From contig JABEUL010000135.1 in assembly GCA_013044465.1 (NCBI GenBank), positions 1-5,294 on the forward strand: a stretch of DNA of 5,294 nt, read 5' to 3'. Made by a program: the position numbers and the translations under genes. Under the pieces are notes generated by a model that was not told the DNA's origin, did no database searches, and was given only the letters and a program-made list of their open reading frames with translations. Shown piece by piece: positions 1 to 4,914 of this stretch. This DNA is from Acidimicrobiales bacterium (lineage in GTDB: Bacteria > Actinomycetota > Acidimicrobiia > Acidimicrobiales > JABEUL01). Numbering within the stretch: the stretch's first letter is position 1; every line of letters begins with the position of its first letter.

Positions 1-1107
1 CTACTTAATGGTCCTTACTTTGGCATCTAATACTTCACTATTTTGGGGAACAGTTGTAGAAATAGCTAATACACAGTTATTCACAACGCTCCCAGATCCA
101 ATCTCAACTCCATCAGCAAGAATCGAGTTAATCACTTTTGCTCCATCTCCAATTTTGCAGTTATCCCCGATTATGCTATCAACGATCTGGGCTGAAGTTC
201 CAAGTTCAACTCTGTCGCCCATCGCCGACTGTTCGATTCTCACATCACTTCCCAATCTGGCATTTTTCCCCATCAGCACTGGGGATCTGAAGTTGCCTAC
301 ATGATCTTTTATTTGCTTTGCGCTACTTTCGTTCCCTCCGTTTGAAACATATATATTCGTGCCCAACTGTTCGTATCCGGGTAATAAAGGTGACGGCCTC
401 TTTGAGCCAATTAAATCGAAGCTAGCTCGCATGTAACTCTCTTTGGTTCCTGCATCTATCCAGTAGGAGTGAGAACCAATTGCGAACAATGTACCCTTGG
501 CAACAAGCATTGGAAATGTTTCCCTCTCAATTGACACCCTTCTGTCACTTTCAATTAAATCCAATACTTGTGGCTCAAATACATAGGTTCCGGCATTGAT
601 TAGATTTGTCGGTGCCTGATCCCTAGGAGGCTTTTCGATAAAGGCCTCAACCTTTCCTGTCGGGTCAGTTGGAACAACGCCATATCGGGAAGGATCCTCA
701 ACAGGAGTAAGTGCAATTGTGGCATCGCCGCCATGTTTTGAATGAAAGTCGAGCACTTCAGAGATATCAAGATCAGTAAGGACATCCCCGTTACACACCA
801 CAAAAGTCTCTGTGATGTTCCCGTAGCGGGCCGCGAATCTGATAGCACCAGCAGTGTCGAGTGGCTCGCTCTCAAGAGCATATGAAAGCTTCACACCGCA
901 TGCAATTCCATCTGGGAATGCCTTCAAAAACGGCTCGGGCTTATAGCCAAGAGAAAGTATGGCCTCATCTATGCCGTGGCGCTTTAAGTGTTCAAGCACC
1001 CGCTCAATCATGGTGAGCCCAGATACTTTAAGCATCTGCTTCGGAGTGGAATAAGTTAAAGGCCTTAACCTTGTTCCTTCTCCTCCAACCAGGATTACTG
1101 CCTTCAC
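1..1107 (-). CDS. manB: Sugar-1-phosphate nucleotidyltransferase, probable mannose-1-phosphate guanylyltransferase
   Basis: This cytoplasmic enzyme should join a sugar 1-phosphate to an NTP, releasing pyrophosphate and giving an NDP-sugar, most likely GDP-mannose. The 368-residue protein has an N-terminal nucleotidyltransferase domain (about 1-235) with the signature GGEGTRLRPLT at 8-18, PKQM at 22-25, the metal-binding NGD at 106-108, EKP at 158-160, NAG at 171-173 and WIDAGT at 216-221. A linker (about 236-275) leads to a left-handed beta-helix tail of hexapeptide repeats (about 277-350). This two-domain build and length fit the M. tuberculosis ManB (Rv3264c) group and differ from short RmlA (about 290 residues, no helix). 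The start is GTG, one base after the upstream stop, with a weak AAAGG at 1113-1117, so translation is probably coupled. The gene is complete; its TAG lies at 1-3. Substrate is inferred: a glucose-1-phosphate thymidylyltransferase of the long type is the main alternative. Confidence 0.9.
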   Translation of the reverse strand: MKAVILVGGEGTRLRPLTYSTPKQMLKVSGLTMIERVLEHLKRHGIDEAILSLGYKPEPFLKAFPDGIACGVKLSYALESEPLDTAGAIRFAARYGNITETFVVCNGDVLTDLDISEVLDFHSKHGGDATIALTPVEDPSRYGVVPTDPTGKVEAFIEKPPRDQAPTNLINAGTYVFEPQVLDLIESDRRVSIERETFPMLVAKGTLFAIGSHSYWIDAGTKESYMRASFDLIGSKRPSPLLPGYEQLGTNIYVSNGGNESSAKQIKDHVGNFRSPVLMGKNARLGSDVRIEQSAMGDRVELGTSAQIVDSIIGDNCKIGDGAKVINSILADGVEIGSGSVVNNCVLAISTTVPQNSEVLDAKVRTIK

Positions 1108-1108
1108 G

Positions 1109-1888
1109 CTAGCCTTTAGCTGTAGTCGGACTCGTTGTCACAGGTGCAGTCCCAATGCCGCTTGTTAGTGACACTCCTGGTGGAACTGAAACCGAAGGAG
1201 AACTTGTCTGTGGCACGGTGGTATTTGCAATCTGCAGGGCTGTCGCCGATGGTGGCTGCGTGATTTTGGACTCCGATGGCACATAAGCCACGGTTATTAA
1301 AGCCGCATTTACCAGTTTAAGACCATCTGGATTAGTAGTAATTTTATGCCCCGTTTTATCAAGCAGCGAGTTAAATACCCAAACCTCCACGTTTGCTTTT
1401 CCTTTCAGGCCAGGACATACTCCACCATTTTTGTGCTCAACTTGGCCAGGATACTGAAAAGTATTGGAAGTTAGAGTAAGCCCCGTGTAGTGGTTCACAA
1501 AATATCCCAATGTTGCTTTTGATCCCGATTCAGATGCTGATTTCGGAGCAATATCAATTATTCCGTTGCCATCTGTGGTGATTCCAACGGTTGAGGTATT
1601 AGAACTTGGTGGAAGGTTCTTTTGGAATGTTCCACAAATATCAAATCCAATTGCCTCTTTCCAAGAAGTGCCAACAACTGGGAGAGCCGAAGCTGGAACC
1701 GAAGTAGTAGTTGAGGCTGCAACTGCCCTAGCTTGCATTCCTATGCGAGAAAACACAATCCCGACCATTCCCAATACGGCAATTACAATCAAAACTGAGT
1801 AATACCCCCACGGAGTAGATTCCTTATACGTACGGCTTCCACCGGAGGCAGCTGCTCTTGCAACCCTATTTATATTTCCACGTGCCAT
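1109..1888 (-). CDS. Single-pass membrane protein of unknown function in the rhamnose operon
   Basis: Function unknown; 259 residues. Residues 1-26 are basic and should be cytoplasmic. About 27-47 form one hydrophobic transmembrane segment, which the positive N-terminus predicts as N-in. Residues 60-72 are a Thr/Ser/Ala/Pro linker, about 73-207 a folded extracytoplasmic domain, and 208-259 a Pro/Ser/Thr/Val tail with almost no charge. The domain holds only two cysteines, C85 and C158, a possible disulfide. Motifs around W75-C85 and 102-115 (GITTDGNGIIDIAP) resemble, from memory, an actinobacterial family with WH...GV..C and GIHTHGDGxIHIHP, but the histidines are replaced here. The ATG start has a good AAGGAG four bases upstream. 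It sits 80 bp after the glycosyltransferase and one base before the nucleotidyltransferase start, so an envelope-glycan role is likely but unproven. No lipobox or cleavable signal peptide is seen. Confidence 0.85.
   Translation of the reverse strand: MARGNINRVARAAASGGSRTYKESTPWGYYSVLIVIAVLGMVGIVFSRIGMQARAVAASTTTSVPASALPVVGTSWKEAIGFDICGTFQKNLPPSSNTSTVGITTDGNGIIDIAPKSASESGSKATLGYFVNHYTGLTLTSNTFQYPGQVEHKNGGVCPGLKGKANVEVWVFNSLLDKTGHKITTNPDGLKLVNAALITVAYVPSESKITQPPSATALQIANTTVPQTSSPSVSVPPGVSLTSGIGTAPVTTSPTTAKG
1113..1117 (-). promoter_or_regulatory. Weak ribosome binding site of the nucleotidyltransferase gene
   Basis: On the minus strand AAAGG lies five bases before the GTG start at 1107 and inside the last codons of the upstream gene. 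The two genes are separated by a single base, so ribosomes finishing the membrane-protein gene could restart here. The motif is short and supports the GTG start only modestly; the stronger support is that the VGGEGTRLRPLT signature begins at the usual distance from this codon. Confidence 0.5.
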
Positions 1889-1892
1889 TAAA

Positions 1893-1898
1893 CTCCTT
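1893..1898 (-). promoter_or_regulatory. Ribosome binding site of the membrane-protein gene
   Basis: AAGGAG on the minus strand is followed by four bases and then ATG at 1886-1888. It is one of the two good Shine-Dalgarno sequences in the window and fixes the start of the membrane protein. Confidence 0.75.
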
Positions 1899-1956
1899 GG
1901 GATTAATGAAGTATCTCGATCGACAAAACACCCCTTTTACCTGTGGCGCATTTACA

Positions 1957-1986
1957 ATTATCGCGAGCTTAGCTGGACTTTTTCCA
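1957..1986 (-). promoter_or_regulatory. Possible weak internal promoter before the membrane-protein gene
   Basis: On the minus strand GATAAT (1957-1962, one mismatch to the -10 consensus) lies 18 bases downstream of TGGAAA (1981-1986, four of six matches to TTGACA). The -35 part overlaps the end of the glycosyltransferase gene. A transcript would start near 1950 and carry a leader of about 60 nt. This could give the last two genes their own transcript. It is pattern matching only, and such boxes arise often by chance at this base composition. Confidence 0.25.
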
Positions 1987-2850
1987 CCATCGGGCAAGGA
2001 GTGTAATTCCTTGCCTTAATCTTAGAACGATTACAGCCATAGGAAGTAAACATTTGCGAAATCCCCTCGCATTTTTCCTCTCATAGGCAATTGCTGAGTT
2101 GTGATGAGCCGAGATAGAGCGCAAATTTGCGATTTTAGTGGTGCCACCACCTTTATGCTGGACTTTTAGATATGGACACCAGAGAATTGACCTGGCCATT
2201 TCGTGCAATCTAAAGCATAAATCCACATCTTCAAGGTATAAAAAGAACCTTTCATCAAATCCACCAACTCTTATAAAATCCTCGTAGCGGATCATAAAAC
2301 AAGCCCCACTTACCCAGTCCACTGGCATTGCTTCCTCGAGACTTGGATCATAATCCCTGCCCATGTACCTTTTTGAGAAAGGATTGGCGGACCAAAAGGG
2401 ATGCAGCATCGCGTGGAAAAAAGCATCTATAACAGATGGGAACTTTCTAGCTGATGGATAAAAATCCCCATTTTCATCAACTAGTTTGGGCCCAGCTAGC
2501 CCGCAACTGCCATTTTCATCCAATACCTGGGCCAAGCCAATAATTACTGAACTATCGATTACCACATCGGGATTTAAAATGAGAAAAAAATCACCGAGTT
2601 TGGCGTCTTTTATGGCTACTGCCGCAGAATTTACCCCGGAGCCAAAACCTCTGTTGATCTCACTTTCTATGACTAGAACATTTGCCTGCAAAGGTGATAA
2701 AACGTCCTTTGCGCGAGGAGCTAGTCCATCAGATGCTCCGTTATCCACAACAATTACCTGGTCAATGGTCTCTTTGCCTAGAGCTCTGACAAGGCTCAGT
2801 AGATCTTGACCCGCACCATAATCGACAATAATGGCGTAAATCTTTCGCAC
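1969..2850 (-). CDS. wbbL: Family 2 glycosyltransferase, WbbL-type rhamnosyltransferase
   Basis: Probably transfers L-rhamnose from dTDP-L-rhamnose to a polyprenyl-diphosphate-linked GlcNAc at the cytoplasmic face of the membrane, the WbbL reaction. The 293-residue protein has a GT-A fold: VVDNGASDG (34-42), NRGFGSGVN (66-74), the NPDV metal/nucleotide motif (93-96), YPSARKFPS (131-139), DWVSGACFMI (178-187) and GGFDERFFLYLEDVDLCFRL (196-215), whose E207-D208 fits the usual catalytic-base position. H232 fits the conserved late histidine. A hydrophobic-basic stretch at about 264-290 may bind the membrane. YPSAR, the HAML-P-W-NP region and the ED motif match mycobacterial WbbL well. The start is GTG, directly preceded in frame by TAA, with only a weak GGA upstream; no other start fits the family N-terminus. 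It follows rmlD by 65 bp. The acceptor and exact donor are inferred from family and context. Confidence 0.88.
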   Translation of the reverse strand: MRKIYAIIVDYGAGQDLLSLVRALGKETIDQVIVVDNGASDGLAPRAKDVLSPLQANVLVIESEINRGFGSGVNSAAVAIKDAKLGDFFLILNPDVVIDSSVIIGLAQVLDENGSCGLAGPKLVDENGDFYPSARKFPSVIDAFFHAMLHPFWSANPFSKRYMGRDYDPSLEEAMPVDWVSGACFMIRYEDFIRVGGFDERFFLYLEDVDLCFRLHEMARSILWCPYLKVQHKGGGTTKIANLRSISAHHNSAIAYERKNARGFRKCLLPMAVIVLRLRQGITLLARWWKKSS

Positions 2851-2855
2851 TTAAG

Positions 2856-2881
2856 AGTCCAAAAAGCTTCTCGAATGGACT
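2856..2881. repeat. Short inverted repeat in front of the glycosyltransferase start
   Basis: AGTCCA at 2856-2861 pairs with TGGACT at 2876-2881 across a 14-base loop. In the minus-strand transcript the second arm contains the only Shine-Dalgarno-like bases (GGA, 2858-2860) before the GTG start, so folding could hide the ribosome binding site. The arms are only six pairs long and could be chance. Confidence 0.3.
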
Positions 2882-2915
2882 AGAGAAAAAAGCTCACTCT
2901 TGCCAACTTTGCCCA

Positions 2916-3818
2916 TTAGGTATCAAGCGCTGACAACAATGCCTCAAGGGATTCGCTCCAATGCGGAAGTAGCTCTAGGTCAAGTAGTCGCAGTGCGGCA
3001 TTGTCAAGCACCGAATACGGTGGTCTAGGTGCTGGTCTTGGCGGATCTAGGTCTTTGGTTGGAATTGGATTTATTCGCTCTTTGTCTCCACCACATTTGT
3101 CCATGATCTCTCTTACAAATTCATACCAATTCGTCGGACCCTGGTTTGTAACATGAAATATTCCGGGGTGCCCTGACATTGCCAAATCGCGCAACTTCAC
3201 TGACAACTCAGCAGTGAAAGTGGGGCATCCAAATTGGTCATCTACAAAATAAAGTGGATTACTTCCATCTTTAAGACTGAGTACGGTCTTGACCATATTG
3301 GCCCCGAAAAATCCACAAACCCAAGAAGTGCGGACGATAGTGTCACCCGGATAAAGTTCTCGCTCGCCTCCCAGCTTCGATTTTCCATATACGGATACTG
3401 GACTGGGAATATCCCACTCCACATATGGTCTACCTAAGTTGCCGTCAAAAACATAGTCAGTGGATACATAGATTACGTGAGAGCCTTGAGATCTGGCGCC
3501 TTCTACAATGTTTCTAGTTCCAACCGCATTGACTTTAAAGGCCATTTCGGGTTCTGTTTCACACTTGTCAGTTGCAGTATATGCAGCACAGTGAATTACC
3601 ACATCCGGTCCAATTTGGTCGAAAGCTTCTAAAACTTGGTCTCTTTTGGTGATGTCAAGAGTGTCTATGTCAACGCCTACGGCTTCAATAATCCCAGTTT
3701 GAGTGAGTTTAGTTCTCCCTCTTATCGCACCTTTTGGTTCAATACCACCAAGAAGATTCATGAGATCTTGACCAAGCTGACCGTTGGCTCCTGTTACCAA
3801 AATCTTGAGAGGCTTCAT
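2916..3818 (-). CDS. rmlD: dTDP-4-dehydrorhamnose reductase
   Basis: Catalyses the last step of dTDP-L-rhamnose synthesis, NAD(P)H-dependent reduction of dTDP-4-dehydro-L-rhamnose, in the cytoplasm. The 300-residue protein is an extended short-chain dehydrogenase: GANGQLG at 10-16 (nucleotide binding), AAYTATDKCE at 78-87, STDYVFDG at 119-126, the catalytic YGKSK (Y144, K148), RTSWVCG at 163-169, and DDQFGCPT at 193-200, all RmlD hallmarks. Length is at the upper end of the family because of about 16-20 extra residues between the first helix and second strand (around 26-45). The ATG start is supported by AGGAG five bases upstream, overlapping the rmlB stop codon, so the two are surely co-transcribed and probably translationally coupled. 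The product should feed the next gene's rhamnosyltransferase. Confidence 0.95.
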   Translation of the reverse strand: MKPLKILVTGANGQLGQDLMNLLGGIEPKGAIRGRTKLTQTGIIEAVGVDIDTLDITKRDQVLEAFDQIGPDVVIHCAAYTATDKCETEPEMAFKVNAVGTRNIVEGARSQGSHVIYVSTDYVFDGNLGRPYVEWDIPSPVSVYGKSKLGGERELYPGDTIVRTSWVCGFFGANMVKTVLSLKDGSNPLYFVDDQFGCPTFTAELSVKLRDLAMSGHPGIFHVTNQGPTNWYEFVREIMDKCGGDKERINPIPTKDLDPPRPAPRPPYSVLDNAALRLLDLELLPHWSESLEALLSALDT

Positions 3819-3823
3819 AGTAT

Positions 3824-3828
3824 CTCCT
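3824..3828 (-). promoter_or_regulatory. Ribosome binding site of rmlD, overlapping the rmlB stop
   Basis: AGGAG on the minus strand lies five bases before the ATG at 3816-3818 and shares bases with the rmlB TAG (3827-3829). This arrangement favours re-initiation by ribosomes that finish rmlB and fixes the rmlD start. Confidence 0.8.
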
Positions 3829-4846
3829 AGTTGGATGAACTAGGTTTTGACCATGCACTGTCTTCAGATACAGGTGCTCTCTCTAACAATGGTTCCCACC
3901 ACTCTCGATTGTTTGCATACCACTTAACAGTATCTTCCAAGCCTTGCTCGAATGGAATTGATGGCTCCCAACCCAATTGATGCCTAATCTTCGTGGAATC
4001 TAAAAGATAACGGCGGTCATGTCCCGGGCGGTCAGGGACAATAGTCTTCAAAGACTCAGGTTTTCCTAATGCTCCTAATACCTTGTCTGCAATCTCGGTG
4101 ATAGATGCTTCACGTCCAGTTCCAACATGATATGTTTCACCTTCTACTCCCCTAGTTAAAACAGCATCAATTGCGCTGCAGTGATCATCGACATGAATCC
4201 ACTCTCGTTTATTTTGAGTCGATGCATAAAGTGGAATGGGCTGGTCATTCATGGCCTTGGTAGTAAAAACCGGAATGACTTTTTCTGGAAACTGGAATGG
4301 GCCGTAGTTGTTTGAACAGTTTGTGATGGTTATGGGCAACCCAAAAGTTTCGTAGTAGGCCCTAACTGCATGATCTCCACCGGCTTTTGCAGCATTATAA
4401 GGGGTTCTCGGTCGATAAGGAGAGCTCTCAGTAAACATTTCTTTGGAATCTAAATCGAGATCTCCATAGACTTCACAAGTTGAAATATGGTGAAAACGAT
4501 CAACACCAACTCTTCTGGCTGCTTCACAAAGCATCTGAGTGCCTAGTACATTTGTCCTGAAAAATCGACCGGGGTCAATGATGGCTAAGGAGTTATGCGA
4601 TTCAGCAGCAAAATTGACCACCACATTGATTTGATGAGTTGAAAGAAGTTCCTCACATAAATCAAGGTCTCCAATATCACCTTGAGCGAAGGTCATTTTC
4701 CCTTCGCAGTCTAAAAGACTTGGCCGATTCCCGGCATATGTTAGGGCGTCTAAGGCAACCACGTTGTCGTTTGGGTAATGCTTTATCCAGTATCGAACAA
4801 AGTTAGATCCAATAAATCCTGCGGCTCCAGTAATAAGTATGTTCAC
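3827..4846 (-). CDS. rmlB: RmlB-type dTDP-glucose 4,6-dehydratase, variant active site
   Basis: Likely converts dTDP-glucose to dTDP-4-dehydro-6-deoxyglucose with bound NAD+, step 2 of the dTDP-rhamnose pathway, in the cytoplasm. The 339-residue protein is an extended SDR: GAAGFIG at 7-13, DALTYAGN at 33-40 (RmlB-specific), NFAAESH at 78-84, YNAAK with Y150 and K154, NCSNNYGPFQFPEKVIP at 176-192, REW at 214-216, and DRPGHDRRY at 272-280 followed by the LGW and WY..N..WW endings typical of RmlB. It is odd at two places: the usual STDEVYG reads STCEVYG (C124, TGT), and the VDRS after AESH reads NSLA (85-88). I recall other actinobacterial RmlB homologues with the same changes. The start is GTG with no Shine-Dalgarno; TAA lies in frame four codons upstream. 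A different NDP-sugar dehydratase or decarboxylase specificity is possible. Confidence 0.88.
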   Translation of the reverse strand: MNILITGAAGFIGSNFVRYWIKHYPNDNVVALDALTYAGNRPSLLDCEGKMTFAQGDIGDLDLCEELLSTHQINVVVNFAAESHNSLAIIDPGRFFRTNVLGTQMLCEAARRVGVDRFHHISTCEVYGDLDLDSKEMFTESSPYRPRTPYNAAKAGGDHAVRAYYETFGLPITITNCSNNYGPFQFPEKVIPVFTTKAMNDQPIPLYASTQNKREWIHVDDHCSAIDAVLTRGVEGETYHVGTGREASITEIADKVLGALGKPESLKTIVPDRPGHDRRYLLDSTKIRHQLGWEPSIPFEQGLEDTVKWYANNREWWEPLLERAPVSEDSAWSKPSSSN

Positions 4847-4847
4847 G

Positions 4848-4870
4848 AATTGAAAATCTTAATTGAAAAT
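4848..4870. repeat. Tandem 10-bp direct repeat just upstream of rmlB
   Basis: AATTGAAAAT occurs at 4848-4857 and again, identically, at 4861-4870, separated by CTT. On the minus strand this is two copies of ATTTTCAATT with a 13-bp period, the second ending one base before the GTG start of rmlB. It may be a tandem protein-binding site, or simple AT-rich repetition. Confidence 0.7.
4856..4861 (-). promoter_or_regulatory. Possible -10 box of the rml operon
   Basis: TAAGAT on the minus strand (T, A, A and T at the key positions of TATAAT) lies nine bases before the rmlB GTG. A start six to eight bases downstream would give a leader of only about one to three bases, consistent with the missing Shine-Dalgarno and with leaderless mRNAs being common in actinobacteria. 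No convincing -35 is seen. The box sits between the two copies of the direct repeat. Confidence 0.4.
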
Positions 4871-4874
4871 TGAC

Positions 4875-4900
4875 ATTGGTTGCACCAAAATTGCAACAAT
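4875..4900. repeat. Inverted repeat in the birA-rmlB gap, possible operator
   Basis: GTTGCA and TGCAAC form perfect six-base arms (4879-4884 and 4892-4897 on the plus strand, where the first arm reads GTTGCA) around a seven-base loop; allowing one bulged base, pairing extends to ATTG-GTTGCA (4875-4884) and TGCAAC-AAT (4892-4900). It stands about 15-40 bp upstream of the putative -10 box, where a regulator or activator could bind. No T-run follows on either strand, so it is not a standard intrinsic terminator for birA. Confidence 0.5.
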
Positions 4901-4914
4901 AGTTAGTTTAATAG

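Noticed and set aside
8..304. Open plus-strand frame opposite the nucleotidyltransferase C-terminus
   Set aside because: It lies wholly antisense to the hexapeptide-repeat region, has no recognisable domain and no convincing ribosome binding site; the minus-strand frame is clearly the real gene.
600..881. Second minus-strand frame inside the nucleotidyltransferase gene
   Set aside because: It is out of frame with the conserved NGD, EKP and NAG motifs of the true gene, and its composition looks like a frame shadow.
1915..1923. TCGATCGA palindrome before the membrane-protein gene
   Set aside because: An eight-base palindrome of overlapping GATC/TCGA units is common by chance and has no supporting context.
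2486..2809. Plus-strand open frame opposite the glycosyltransferase
   Set aside because: It is antisense to the well-conserved GT2 core and has no family resemblance; the frame is open only because of codon composition.
3234..3437. Short overlapping frames on both strands inside rmlD
   Set aside because: Both overlap the RmlD catalytic region, which is intact in its own frame; neither shows a domain or initiation signal.
4875..4900. Intrinsic terminator for birA
   Set aside because: The hairpin arms are short and AT-rich and no run of T follows on the minus strand, so the canonical terminator pattern is missing; kept only as an inverted repeat.
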